Assembly (NCBI GenBank): GCA_016936735.1
Contig: JAFGXH010000084.1
Location: 1 to 34,147, forward strand
DNA from: a bacterium
GTDB lineage: Bacteria; UBP6; JAFGXH01
Length of the DNA stretch: 34,147 bases
Reading direction: 5' to 3'
The notes under the pieces were generated by a model. It did no database searches. It saw only the letters and a program-made list of their open reading frames with translations, and had not been told where the DNA came from. The translations under genes and the position numbers were made by a program. Positions 8,212 to 17,164 of the stretch are shown here, one piece after another; positions within the stretch are counted from its first letter, which is position 1; each line of letters opens with the position of its first letter.

Positions 8212-9435
8212 ATGAATATTTATAAATTAATATCAAAACGTTTTGGTGGAGAGGAGTTTGGTAAAAATAGTGGTGAGTATAAATTTGGGAAAATAAAAAG
8301 TGCCAAAGAGGAGGCAATGAGAAGGAGTCCTGAAATTCCTATTATAGACCTTGGTATTGGTGAACCAGATGGAATGCCAGAGCAACCAATTATTGATAAA
8401 CTTTATGAAGAGAGTATGGTTTATTCAAATCGTGGATATGCAGATAATGGTTGTGAAGAGTTTAAAATAGCTGCAATTAAATATATGAAAGATGTTTATG
8501 GTGTTGATGGATTGGACTTATCAAAAGAGATAACCCATGCAATTGGTAGTAAAAATGCTTTTGCATTTTTCCCTGCTGCTTTTATTGACACTGATGATTA
8601 TGCCCTTATAACATCTCCAGGCTATCCTGTTTTAGGTGCTCATACAGAGTGGATGGGTGGAAAAGTCTATCCTCTTCCCTTATTAGAGGAGAATAGTTTT
8701 TTACCAGATTTAGATAATATTCCTCAAGATGTTTTAGATAGAGCTAAAATACTATATCTTAACTATCCAAACAATCCAACTGGAGCTATTGCAACAAAAG
8801 AGTTTTATAAAAAAGTTGTTAAATTTGCAAAAGAGAATAATGTTTTTGTTATTGCAGATGCAGCCTATGGTGATTTACAATTTGTTGGAGAAACACTAAG
8901 TTTTCTATCAATTGAGGGAGCAAAAGAGGTTGGTGTTGAGGTTCATTCACTATCAAAAGCTTTTAATATGACTGGTTGGAGATTAGCTTTTGTTGTTGGA
9001 AACTCTTTAGGATTAGATCTTTTTAAACACTCAAAAAATAATTATGATTCAGGACAATTTTTAGCAATTCAAAAGGCTGGAGTATTTGCTCTTCAACATC
9101 CAGAGTTTACAAAACCAATTCGTGAAAAATATTTAAGACGTCATAAAAAGCTTGTTGAGATATTAAAATCAATTGGTTTTGATGCAAAAGTACCTGGAGG
9201 AACATTTTTCCTTTATCTTCCAATACCCAAAGGGGTAAAAGATGGAATTACCTTTAATTCAGGAGAGGATTTTTGTCAATATCTTATAAAAGAGCTTCAT
9301 ATATCAAGTGTTCCTTGGGATGAAGAGGGAGCCTTTATCCGATTTTCTGTAACATTTGAGACCCAAAATAGAACAGAGGATGATGTTTTTACTGAATTAA
9401 AACGTAGACTCGAATCTGTTAGCTTCTATTTTTAA
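8212..9435 (+). CDS. dapL: LL-diaminopimelate aminotransferase-like class I aminotransferase
   Basis: A 407-aa PLP enzyme of fold type I. The N-terminus (RFGGEEFGKN, then IIDLGIGEPDGMP at 44-56) resembles LL-diaminopimelate aminotransferases, which convert tetrahydrodipicolinate directly to LL-DAP for lysine and peptidoglycan. Cofactor motifs are present: NYPNNPTG (184-191), D216-A-A-Y219, and SLSKAFNMTGWR with PLP lysine K249. An Arg for substrate carboxylate binding is in the IRFSVTFE region near the C-terminus. The start has GAGGTGA 4-8 bases before the ATG. It stands alone between apbE (divergent) and the rpn nuclease gene (convergent). A general aspartate aminotransferase role cannot be excluded from sequence alone. 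Confidence 0.8.
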   Translation: MNIYKLISKRFGGEEFGKNSGEYKFGKIKSAKEEAMRRSPEIPIIDLGIGEPDGMPEQPIIDKLYEESMVYSNRGYADNGCEEFKIAAIKYMKDVYGVDGLDLSKEITHAIGSKNAFAFFPAAFIDTDDYALITSPGYPVLGAHTEWMGGKVYPLPLLEENSFLPDLDNIPQDVLDRAKILYLNYPNNPTGAIATKEFYKKVVKFAKENNVFVIADAAYGDLQFVGETLSFLSIEGAKEVGVEVHSLSKAFNMTGWRLAFVVGNSLGLDLFKHSKNNYDSGQFLAIQKAGVFALQHPEFTKPIREKYLRRHKKLVEILKSIGFDAKVPGGTFFLYLPIPKGVKDGITFNSGEDFCQYLIKELHISSVPWDEEGAFIRFSVTFETQNRTEDDVFTELKRRLESVSFYF

Positions 9436-9460
9436 TTTTTTATTAAAATAAAAAAAGCTT

Positions 9461-10426
9461 TTAACTCTCCATCTCTTTTTTTATTCTTTCAATCTCCTCT
9501 ATTGAAAGCTCTGTTATTTCTGAAATATCTTCAATAGAGGAGCCTTTTTTTAACATTTTTTTTGCAATCTCAATTTTACCTTCAATCTTACCTTCAATTT
9601 TACCCTCAATCTTTCCCTCTTCTTTTCCTTTTTTAAAGCCTTCGTTTTCGGCAGTATCAATAACATTATGCAAGTCTCTGTAAACTTTTAAACTTTGAAA
9701 ATAACTATCTTTATCCTCTTTTGGTAAATTAAGATATTCAGCTTTTTTAAAAGCATCTATTATTACTTTTTCATCTTTATAAATTAAAGGAATATCATCC
9801 AAACTATCAAGATTTTTCAGAAAATAGAACCATTTGTCTAAGTAAGTTACAAGCTCACTCTCTTTTTTGTTAAATTTTGGCATCTCAACAAAGGCAAATG
9901 TTAATTTGTCATAAAAAATATTATTATGTTGATCTTTTAGTTTCACAATGTGTAGATAACTCTCTTTTACTATCTCAATCTCATTTTTTGTTGCTTCAGA
10001 AAACTCAAAATCTAATATTCCAACACAATAGACAGCTTTTAGTTTAAAGTTCCAACTTTTTTTACTATTTCTCTCTTTTTCATCAGAATATGCACCTTTT
10101 ACACCCTGCTCCTGAATTGGAAAAGAGGAGTAATAAACCATTCTATCTTTAAACCAGTTCTGTTTTGCTTTTTGTAACTCAACAATAATATGATTTCCAC
10201 CCTCATCTAAACAGTAGATATCATAAATTGCTTTTCTGTCTATTATATTTAATCCTAATTTTTCTAAATTTTTAAACTCTAAGTCAACTATTTTATCTTT
10301 TTTTTCTAACTCTAAAAAGGCATTTAAAAATGAGATTAATTGAGGTTTACTGTTCTCTTCACCAAATAGTTTTTTAAAACCAAAATCGGTAAATGGATTG
10401 ATATATCTCCCAAAATCAGAACACAT
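9461..10426 (-). CDS. Rpn family PD-(D/E)XK nuclease (transposase_31-like)
   Basis: A 321-aa protein of the recombination-promoting nuclease/putative transposase family. These are RecA-independent DNA nucleases that are often multicopy and were once annotated as transposases. It opens with the family signature RYINPFTDFGFKKLFGEE (residues 7-24). D69 and the E83-L-Q85 of IIVELQKAKQ (81-89) fit the nuclease core. Residues about 90-250 are the usual family body. The C-terminus has a tandem GKIE repeat (271-286) and a helical tail, KKMLKKGSSIEDISEITELS, as in other Rpn proteins. The start has AGGAG six bases upstream. No terminal inverted repeats or target duplications were seen, so it need not be mobile now. 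Confidence 0.88.
   Translation of the reverse strand: MCSDFGRYINPFTDFGFKKLFGEENSKPQLISFLNAFLELEKKDKIVDLEFKNLEKLGLNIIDRKAIYDIYCLDEGGNHIIVELQKAKQNWFKDRMVYYSSFPIQEQGVKGAYSDEKERNSKKSWNFKLKAVYCVGILDFEFSEATKNEIEIVKESYLHIVKLKDQHNNIFYDKLTFAFVEMPKFNKKESELVTYLDKWFYFLKNLDSLDDIPLIYKDEKVIIDAFKKAEYLNLPKEDKDSYFQSLKVYRDLHNVIDTAENEGFKKGKEEGKIEGKIEGKIEGKIEIAKKMLKKGSSIEDISEITELSIEEIERIKKEMES
9569..9616 (-). repeat. Four tandem 12-bp units inside the Rpn nuclease gene
   Basis: The minus strand encodes GKIE four times in a row (residues 271-286), preceded by related GKEE. Units differ only by synonymous changes. Gain or loss of units stays in frame, so linker length could vary between strains. The location at the start of the C-terminal helical region is typical of the family. 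Confidence 0.85.
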
Positions 10427-10575
10427 TTTAAACTCCTACAAATCTACTCACTCCTATTATATTATATATCTAAATTTTTGCAATTGTTTTTCTTAAATAA
10501 AAAATATTTTAATAGTTGACTTTTGAATAAATATTTTTAACAATCAGTATGTTATAAACTGCTATTTGAGGAGTT

Positions 10576-11667
10576 ATGGCTAAAAAATCTATGAACAAAT
10601 CTAAATTTGGTCTTGCACCAGGTACAGCAGTATTTACAGGGATAAAAAAAACAGATAATCTAAATATAACAGTTACTCAATATTCAGAAAAAAGCTATGA
10701 AGAGATAGTTTTTAATACTATAGATGATTTAAAAAACTATATAAAATCTATTGATTCAAAAAAGGGAGAGAAAAATAGTTTAAATATATGGATTAATATA
10801 GATGGAATTCATGATGAAAAATTTATTGAGGAGTTAACTCTAAATTTTAACATTCATAAACTTACAATTGAGGATATTTTAAGTGTTGGTCAAAGAGCAA
10901 AAATAGAGATTCATTCAGACTATATTCATGTTGTAACAAGAGTTTTTAATTTTAACTCTATTGAGAAAAATATAGAGGATGAACAGTTAACTATTATCAG
11001 AAAAGATAGATTTATTATAACATTTCAAGAGAGAGAGACAGATATTTTTAATGGCTTAAAAAAGAGAATAAAAGAGGGAATTGGAACAATAAGAAAACGT
11101 GGCTCAGACTATCTTTTATATGCTATTTTAGATTCAATTACAGACCATTATATCGTTATATCTGAACAGTTTAATGATAAATTAGATTCACTTGAGACAG
11201 AACTGTTTGAAAATGGGGATAATGTAAAGTTAGAACAGCTTTATAAAGTTAGAAGAGAGGTTATTCTTTTTAAAAGATCTATATCTCCAATGAGAGAGGT
11301 TGTTAACTCTTTTGAAAAACTTGATGAGCCAATAGTCTCAAATGATATAAAACTATTTATTCGAGATCTTTATGACCATACAATAATGGTTGTTGATTCA
11401 ACAGATAGTTTAAGAGAGAGTATATATGCACTATTAGATCTGTATATGAATAATATATCAAACAAAACAAATGAGATAATGAAAGTTTTAACAATTATGG
11501 CCTCAATATTTATACCATTAACATTTATAGCAGGAGTATATGGTATGAATTTTGATAATATGCCAGAGTTACATACTAACTATGGATATTTTGTTATTTT
11601 GGCTATAATGGTTTCTGTTTTGATTTTTATGATACTTTATTTTAAACGAAAAAAATGGATTAAATAG
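10576..11667 (+). CDS. corA: Magnesium/cobalt transporter CorA
   Basis: A 363-aa CorA-type divalent cation channel. It has a long cytoplasmic alpha/beta and helical domain, then two C-terminal membrane helices (about 304-322 and 338-356). The signature YGMNFDNMPELH carries the GMN selectivity motif at 323-325, right after the first helix. The C-terminus is basic (KRKKWIK), as expected. The N-terminal LTIEDILSVGQRAKIE matches the TVEDxL.xxQRPK-type family segment. The start is supported by GAGGAG four bases before the ATG. It is monocistronic: the upstream neighbour is divergent and a hairpin follows the stop. Mg2+ is the most likely substrate. Confidence 0.95.
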   Translation: MAKKSMNKSKFGLAPGTAVFTGIKKTDNLNITVTQYSEKSYEEIVFNTIDDLKNYIKSIDSKKGEKNSLNIWINIDGIHDEKFIEELTLNFNIHKLTIEDILSVGQRAKIEIHSDYIHVVTRVFNFNSIEKNIEDEQLTIIRKDRFIITFQERETDIFNGLKKRIKEGIGTIRKRGSDYLLYAILDSITDHYIVISEQFNDKLDSLETELFENGDNVKLEQLYKVRREVILFKRSISPMREVVNSFEKLDEPIVSNDIKLFIRDLYDHTIMVVDSTDSLRESIYALLDLYMNNISNKTNEIMKVLTIMASIFIPLTFIAGVYGMNFDNMPELHTNYGYFVILAIMVSVLIFMILYFKRKKWIK

Positions 11668-11669
11668 TT

Positions 11670-11697
11670 ACTAAATAGCTATTTATTTTAGTTTTTA
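11670..11697 (+). terminator. Possible terminator after corA
   Basis: The palindrome AAATAGCTATTT (11673-11684) sits within a wider pair ACTAAA/TTTAGT and is followed by TTTTATAA, three bases after the corA stop. The stem is A/T-rich, so this is a weak call. Confidence 0.35.
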
Positions 11698-11925
11698 TAA
11701 ACTACACAAAATAAAAGTTTGTTTTAAAATCATATTTTTTTCACAAAAAGTTGCAAATAAATTAAAATTAGGATAGAGTCAGACTATTAATGAGTTTAAT
11801 AATTTAAACTTTAGTTATAATTTAAATCATTTTTTTATTGATAATAAATTATCTATTTAACTTTAGTTTGTAATAAATTGCTGTTTGTTTCTTTATATTA
11901 AATAAATTCTTTTATGAGGTTTAAA

Positions 11926-14900
11926 ATGAGAAAACTTTTTTATCTTTTTATGATTTTCTCAACTATTTTTTGGAGTTGTGATGATGAAAAAAATAGTTCA
12001 ACAACAGTAGCAGAACCAATATTCTCACCTCAATCGGGTGAATATGATGAGGGAGTATCAATAACAATATCTCAAGAGAAAAACTATGATATTTTATACA
12101 CAACAAATGGTGATGATCCTAAAACTTTAGGTATAAAATATGTTGCACCACTAACACTTCAAGCGGGAACATATACAGTTAAAGCTATTGCAAAAGATGG
12201 TTTAAACTACTCAAAAGAGGTTAGCTCTAGTTATGTGATAAAAGAGAGAGTTGAGGAGAATAATCTTGTTATAAACTTTTATAAACCAGATAGTTGGGGT
12301 AGCTCTGTAAATATATACTTTTGGGATACCACTCCAGCAACAGACTCTATTCTCTGGCCAGGTTTAGTAATGAGTAACTCTAGTGGTAATTGGTATAGCT
12401 ATACTATTCAAAATGTAGTTTTTGCTAATATTATTTTTAATGATGGAGTGAATCAAACAGATGATTTAACTAGAGCTAAAAATGGTTGGTTTAAAAATGG
12501 TATTTGGTATGACTTTAATCCTGACACCCCTTGTGATTCTGTTCTATGCTCAAATCATGGTGAATGTGTTGTTGAGGATAACTCTCCAAAATGTAATTGT
12601 GAAGAGGGTTACTATGCAGATGGATTAAGTTGTGTTCAAGATATTGTTAATTTATGTGAAAATATAACTTGTGGAGGTTTTGGAGAGTGTGTTGTTGAGA
12701 ATAGTTCTCCAAAATGTAACTGCAATGAGGGATACTATGCAGATGGATTAAATTGTGTTCAGGATGTTGTTAACTATTGTGAAAATATAAACTGTAGTGG
12801 TTATGGAGTTTGTGTTGTTGAGAATAGTGCTCCAAAATGTAACTGTAATGATGGCTATCACTCAAGTGGTTTAAGCTGTATTCCTGATTGGAATGGATTA
12901 GCAGTTCATTTTAAAAAGCCTTCCGATTGGAGCAATTCAGTAAATATTCACTATTGGAACACTAATCCAGATGTTGGAGAGACAACTTGGCCTGGAGTTT
13001 TAATGGAATCTGTTGGAGATGGATGGTATTTCTATCTTATAGAGGGTGCAGATAGTGCAAAAATTGTTTTTAATGATGGTTCAGGAAAACAGACAACAGA
13101 TTTAACAAGATCTAGTGAGGGTTGGTATAAAGATGGTGCTTGGTATGATCAAGACCCAGAGCAAGCAGAGATTCCAGTTATAACAGCATCTCCTATTGCA
13201 GGAGTATATCCAGAAACTCAGAATGTAACACTTAGAGGAAGTAACTCTGATGATATAATCTACTACACAATAGACTCTACAGAGCCATCAACATCTAGTT
13301 TAGTTTATCAAAACCAGATAGTTGTTGATAGAACAATGGAGATTCGTGCTTTTGGTGTTAATAGAGACTCTGTTAGAGGAGCTATTTCTCGATTCTCTTT
13401 TACAATTGACCAGAATATGGATATAACTCCACCGCAAATTGTTGCATCTCTTCAACCAGGTGTTTATCCAAACCCAATAGATGTAACGTTCACTATAACA
13501 GATAACAAAGGGGGAGTTACAAAATCCTACTATACACTAGATAACTCGACTCCAAATATATCCTCATCACAAATATATACACAAGGGGATTCACTTAATG
13601 GATTAACTGGAGCATCTATAACTATCTCTGAAACAAAAACAGTTAAATTTTTAGTTGTTGATGCAGCTGGAAATGAGACTACAAGAAATTTTACTTATAG
13701 AATTGGAGAGCAACCTCTTGGTGACTTTAGAGAAGAGACAATATACTTCCTATTAACAGCTCGTTTTTATGATGGAGACCCCTCAAACAACTATTTTAAT
13801 AGAGATAGAATACATTTTGATGAGAATGGAGTTGCAACAGACCCTCACTGGAGAGGAGATTTTAAAGGTCTTATTCAAAAACTTGATTATATTGCAGAGA
13901 TGGGATTTACTGCAATATGGATTACTCCTCCTGTTGAGAATAGAAGTGGTTTAGATTATCATGGATATCATGCTTATGATTGGTATCAAATTGATAAAAG
14001 ACTTGAATCTCCTGATGCAACATATCAAGATTTTATAAATGAGGCACATGCGAGAGGAATCAAAGTTATTCAAGATGTTGTTATAAATCACTCCTCTCAA
14101 TATGGTATCAGAGGTCAAGTTTGGATTCCTCATCTTCCTATAAAATATTATGTTCCTCAAGGTTCAACACAAGGAAGCATTGATAATGGACCATATCAGG
14201 GAAATTTAGGAGATTATAAATCTTTATATAGAGATGATAATGATAATCCTGTTGCTCCAGAGTGGTTTAGAGAGAGACATAACTCTGATGCAGAGGGAGT
14301 TGTTTCTCTTGTAGATCCAAAAACAGATACAACAGTTCCATTAGCTGGTTATAATCCAAATAGATTTTTTGGAATAGATTTAGCAGACTTAACATCTCTA
14401 TCTGAATGGTATCATCAATCAGGTTTTATGGCTGGAGGAGATTGGGAAAACCCATCTGCAATACAGCAAAAGCATTTAGCAGGAGACTGTATAGATCTTG
14501 CAACAGAGAATCAAAATGTTAAAGATTATCTTAATGGTGCAATTCATCAATATTTAGATATGGGAATTGATGCAATAAGATTAGACACAGTAAAACATCT
14601 TGAAAGGGGTAATCTTCTTGAGTATGTTAACAACTGGAAAGCATATAGACCTGGACTATTTGTTTTTGGTGAGAATTTAGTAAAAGGGACAGGTTGGGGA
14701 AACCTTTTTGGTGATGATAATGGTCCATCAGATTTAAGACCTTGGTGGTATACAAGAACAGGAAACGATTTATACTCACCATCAGGAGATGATTCAGGCT
14801 TCTCTGTTTTAGACTTTGGTCTATTTTCAACATTTAGAGATAATGTAAGTCGTGGAAGTTATGGTGGAATTGGTGGAGTGTTAACAAGAGACTATGTTTA

Positions 14901-15546
14901 TGGTGATGCAACAAAACTTATAACATTTCTTCAGAATCATGATGTTGGTCCAGATAATGATTTTAGAGATAGATTTAGAGGGGAGCAGTGGATGGCAGCT
15001 GCTGCATACAATCTTCTTTGGACAATTAGAGGAATTCCCTGTTTATATTATGGTGAAGAGATTGAGTTTCAAAAAGGGATGCCTCAGGATATAGTTGGAA
15101 ATAGTGACACACTTGAAACAACTGGTCGTGCATACTTTGGAGACTATTTAGAGGCAGGAGTAATAAATACAACTAAATCTCATCCTTTATTTCAACATAT
15201 AAAAAGATTAAATGAGATAAGAAGAGCAACTCCAGCTCTACAAAAAGGGGTTATGGGTGATGTAAATGAGTGGGGTTCAGGAATAAGTTTTACAAGAAAC
15301 TATAATAATGGTGAAAGTTATGTTGCTGTAGGTTTATCTGTTGGAGATCCAAACAATATCACTCTTAATGGAGAGACAATTACAATAAGGAATGTTAAAA
15401 AGGGTCATTATGTAGATGCTGTAACAGGGAACAGTATTGATGTGAAGGGGGATTCAATAACATTTTTTGTTAAAAAGAACTCTGCTGGGATATATATTCT
15501 AAATGGTTCAGGAAAAATAGGAAAAGATGGTAAGTATCTTAAATGA
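11926..15546 (+). CDS. Multimodular lipoprotein alpha-amylase (GH13) with starch-binding and EGF-like domains
   Basis: About 1206 aa; residue numbers below count from this start. The earlier ATG at 11914 is better read as part of the ribosome site, because its GAGG lies 8 bases before ATG 11926. The N-terminus is a lipoprotein-like signal (C18 in IFWSCDD; not a classical lipobox). Order: chitobiase-C-like module (about 29-107), starch-binding CBM25/26-like module (116-198), three EGF-like repeats (200-317), second CBM (321-408), two more chitobiase-C-like modules (414-496 and 501-596), and GH13 catalytic barrel (603 to about 1185). GH13 regions are intact: DVVINH (717-722), nucleophile D887 in AIRLDT, acid/base E916 in FGEN and D1006 in NHD. 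It probably degrades starch or glycogen at the cell surface. A palindrome terminator-like element follows. Confidence 0.9.
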   Translation: MRKLFYLFMIFSTIFWSCDDEKNSSTTVAEPIFSPQSGEYDEGVSITISQEKNYDILYTTNGDDPKTLGIKYVAPLTLQAGTYTVKAIAKDGLNYSKEVSSSYVIKERVEENNLVINFYKPDSWGSSVNIYFWDTTPATDSILWPGLVMSNSSGNWYSYTIQNVVFANIIFNDGVNQTDDLTRAKNGWFKNGIWYDFNPDTPCDSVLCSNHGECVVEDNSPKCNCEEGYYADGLSCVQDIVNLCENITCGGFGECVVENSSPKCNCNEGYYADGLNCVQDVVNYCENINCSGYGVCVVENSAPKCNCNDGYHSSGLSCIPDWNGLAVHFKKPSDWSNSVNIHYWNTNPDVGETTWPGVLMESVGDGWYFYLIEGADSAKIVFNDGSGKQTTDLTRSSEGWYKDGAWYDQDPEQAEIPVITASPIAGVYPETQNVTLRGSNSDDIIYYTIDSTEPSTSSLVYQNQIVVDRTMEIRAFGVNRDSVRGAISRFSFTIDQNMDITPPQIVASLQPGVYPNPIDVTFTITDNKGGVTKSYYTLDNSTPNISSSQIYTQGDSLNGLTGASITISETKTVKFLVVDAAGNETTRNFTYRIGEQPLGDFREETIYFLLTARFYDGDPSNNYFNRDRIHFDENGVATDPHWRGDFKGLIQKLDYIAEMGFTAIWITPPVENRSGLDYHGYHAYDWYQIDKRLESPDATYQDFINEAHARGIKVIQDVVINHSSQYGIRGQVWIPHLPIKYYVPQGSTQGSIDNGPYQGNLGDYKSLYRDDNDNPVAPEWFRERHNSDAEGVVSLVDPKTDTTVPLAGYNPNRFFGIDLADLTSLSEWYHQSGFMAGGDWENPSAIQQKHLAGDCIDLATENQNVKDYLNGAIHQYLDMGIDAIRLDTVKHLERGNLLEYVNNWKAYRPGLFVFGENLVKGTGWGNLFGDDNGPSDLRPWWYTRTGNDLYSPSGDDSGFSVLDFGLFSTFRDNVSRGSYGGIGGVLTRDYVYGDATKLITFLQNHDVGPDNDFRDRFRGEQWMAAAAYNLLWTIRGIPCLYYGEEIEFQKGMPQDIVGNSDTLETTGRAYFGDYLEAGVINTTKSHPLFQHIKRLNEIRRATPALQKGVMGDVNEWGSGISFTRNYNNGESYVAVGLSVGDPNNITLNGETITIRNVKKGHYVDAVTGNSIDVKGDSITFFVKKNSAGIYILNGSGKIGKDGKYLK

Positions 15547-15574
15547 TATCTCTGATTTACTCTTTTCTTTGTTG

Positions 15575-15594
15575 GGAACAAAAATTTTTGTTCC
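15575..15594. terminator. Perfect 20-bp palindrome after the amylase gene, terminator candidate
   Basis: GGAACAAAAATTTTTGTTCC lies 29 bp after the amylase stop and is followed on the + strand by TTTAGATTTTTCTT. The outer GGAACAAA/TTTGTTCC can form a stem with a small A/T loop, and the trailing T-rich stretch fits an intrinsic terminator acting on the amylase transcript. Confidence 0.5.
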
Positions 15595-15740
15595 TTTAGA
15601 TTTTTCTTAATAATCAAGTAATCTTAAATTCATACCTTTTTGTAATCTATTTTTATCTTTTAGTAAAAACTAAATATTAATCATAATTGATGTAAATAAT
15701 AAAACTATCCTCTTTTTTTATAAAAATTATTTAAATTTAA

Positions 15741-16028
15741 GCATAAGAAAAGAGTTATAAGGCATAGGAAAAGAGTTCTAAGGCATAAGAAAAGAGTTAT
15801 AAGGCATAGGAAAAGAGTTCTAAGGCATAAGAAAAGAGTTCCAAGGCATAAGAAAAGAGTTCCAAGGCATAAGAAAAGAGTTCCGAGGCATAAGAAAAGA
15901 GTTCCAAGGCATAAGAAAAGAGTTCCAAGGCATAAAAAAAGAGTTCCAAGGCATAAGAAAAGAGTTCTAAGGCATAAGAAAAGAGTTCCAAGGCATAGGA
16001 AAAGAGTTCTAAGGCATAGGAAAAGAGT
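15741..16028. repeat. Minisatellite: 13 full 21-bp units plus a partial unit
   Basis: Units begin GCATAAG or GCATAGG, continue AAAAGAGTT and end CCAAG, CTAAG or ATAAG. Boundaries fall at 15741, 15762, 15783 and every 21 bp to 16014, where the last copy breaks down. Units 1-2 equal units 3-4, showing a 42-bp higher-order duplication, and unit 13 equals units 2 and 4. The + strand is purine-rich. Because 21 is a multiple of three, the minus strand stays open from 16078 to 15797 and would encode a repeating heptapeptide ELFSYAL; units 1 and 3 carry a TAA in that frame. Confidence 0.95.
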
Positions 16029-16069
16029 AAAAGAGTTGGAGAGGGAGTTAAAAAGTAAGTAAAACTCCC

Positions 16070-16125
16070 CATCACCACCTTGAAGTGGACTCCTTAAAAA
16101 TGCTTTGCATTTTTAGGATGCAAGG
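16070..16125. other. Compact hairpin region with two mutually exclusive stems
   Basis: TAAAAATGC (16095-16103), loop TTT and GCATTTTTA (16107-16115) form a strong 9-bp stem, extended by CC/GG after a bulge. The second arm can instead pair as CTTTGCAT (16103-16110) with ATGCAAGG (16118-16125). A shorter CCAC/GTGG inverted repeat (16075-16088) lies beside it. It is about 95 bp past the 3' end of the Glt-like operon (minus strand) and could take part in termination or be a small structured RNA. No T-run follows immediately. Confidence 0.4.
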
Positions 16126-16219
16126 GGAAAAGAAAAAAACAGTTATTTTTTTAAATTTCAAATTTGGCTGAATAGTTACTTTAATTTAGCTTTAAATTTG
16201 TATCAATAGTTTTATGAAA

Positions 16220-17149
16220 TCAGAATGTATATTTAACACTAGCTGATGTTGAGACTCCAACAGCATCAAAACCAGTTGTATAATTTCCTGAAACATATGC
16301 AAGAAAAGAGAAGTGTTTAAGTAAGAAGTAGTACTCTATTCCCAATAAACCACCTGCCTGAATTTTCATTCCATCCATATCAAGTGATTCATCAATCATA
16401 AAAACTCCACCACCTAAAGAGATGTGAAAATTAAACCTATCAGTGTGATATAAATGATAATTTAATGCTAAACCAGCTCCCTTTCCATTTAAATCACTTG
16501 AGTATAAAATTCCCTGTTCATCTTTAACTTTTCCACCAATCATCATTGATGAGGCATAAATCTCTCCAGAGAATTTTTCTGAAAAATCAAAACCAAAAGA
16601 GATTTTATACTCTCCACCAATTAAATCCTGTTCAGCTAACTCTTTTCCATTAACTTTAGGAGAGAATAGCATTAGTGTTCCATAAGAGAGTTTAAAATAA
16701 CCACCACGTTCAATATAGCTTATTGGTTTAGTAACAATTTTAACCTCCTCTTTTACAGTGGTTGTTTTTTTGTTAGCATTTGGATCAACCTCTTCTATAT
16801 CAAATTTCATCTCCTCTTGGGTTATTTTTCCTTCACTTTTAAGTTCTCCCTCATCAAAAGAGAATCCCTCTTCTGTTGCAAAATCCATACCACCTTCAGA
16901 ACCAAAATCTATACCAGAAGAGTCACCACTATTTGATACTGCAGTTGTGTTACTATTTTCACCCTCTTCTGTTTTAGTTTCTGCTGTTACCTCCTCTGTT
17001 TTCACAGAATCAGATTTATCATCCTTTTTGGTTTCAGTAGTTGTCTCTTCATCACCAAATGTCATTCCCTCATCACCAAAGTCCATTTGAGCCATTAGTG
17101 TAAATGGAGAAAAAATTAGTATGAATATAAAAAGATAAATATATTTCAT
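16220..17149 (-). CDS. Secreted acidic-linker protein with C-terminal outer-membrane-barrel-like domain
   Basis: A 309-aa protein of unknown exact function. It has a signal peptide (residues 1-20, cleavage near LMAQ), then an acidic low-complexity segment (about 21-125) rich in Asp, Glu, Thr and Ser with repeated FGDE/FGSE/FATE-like motifs. The C-terminal half (about 145-309) shows alternating hydrophobic patterns of beta strands and ends in KYTF with a terminal Phe, the usual outer-membrane assembly signal. It is the last gene of the Glt-like block, 15 bp after the FHA/PglI-like gene, with GAGG before the start. By position it may be the outer-membrane component of the machine, as GltA, GltB or GltC are in myxobacteria; that is inference, not a sequence match. 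Confidence 0.75.
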   Translation of the reverse strand: MKYIYLFIFILIFSPFTLMAQMDFGDEGMTFGDEETTTETKKDDKSDSVKTEEVTAETKTEEGENSNTTAVSNSGDSSGIDFGSEGGMDFATEEGFSFDEGELKSEGKITQEEMKFDIEEVDPNANKKTTTVKEEVKIVTKPISYIERGGYFKLSYGTLMLFSPKVNGKELAEQDLIGGEYKISFGFDFSEKFSGEIYASSMMIGGKVKDEQGILYSSDLNGKGAGLALNYHLYHTDRFNFHISLGGGVFMIDESLDMDGMKIQAGGLLGIEYYFLLKHFSFLAYVSGNYTTGFDAVGVSTSASVKYTF

Positions 17150-17164
17150 GAATACCTCAAAATA

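Larger units (their letters stand above)
15547..16219. other. Long gene-free stretch between the amylase gene and the Glt-like operon
   Basis: This 673-bp region separates two convergent units. It contains a 20-bp palindrome (15575-15594), AT-rich sequence to 15740, a 21-bp minisatellite (15741-16028), a compact hairpin region (16070-16125) and AT-rich sequence to the stop of the barrel-like gene. The only long open frame crosses the minisatellite on the minus strand (16078 to 15797, GTG start) and is treated as non-coding. Confidence 0.8.

Noticed and set aside
9436-9456. T6ATT-AA-AATA6 inverted repeat between the convergent aminotransferase and rpn genes as a bidirectional terminator
   Set aside because: The stem is pure A/T and no separate T-run follows on either strand, so the evidence is too thin.
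9461-10426. Calling the Rpn gene an insertion sequence
   Set aside because: No terminal inverted repeats or target-site duplications were found at its edges; Rpn genes are often stably resident nucleases.
10516-10558. TTGACT with TATAAA as a corA promoter
   Set aside because: The spacing is 31 bp, far too long for a sigma70 promoter.
15797-16078. Minus-strand open frame of 93 codons across the minisatellite
   Set aside because: It is open only because the 21-bp unit is a multiple of three. It starts with GTG, lacks a conserved fold and is ended by unit-level variation, so it is reported as a repeat rather than a gene.
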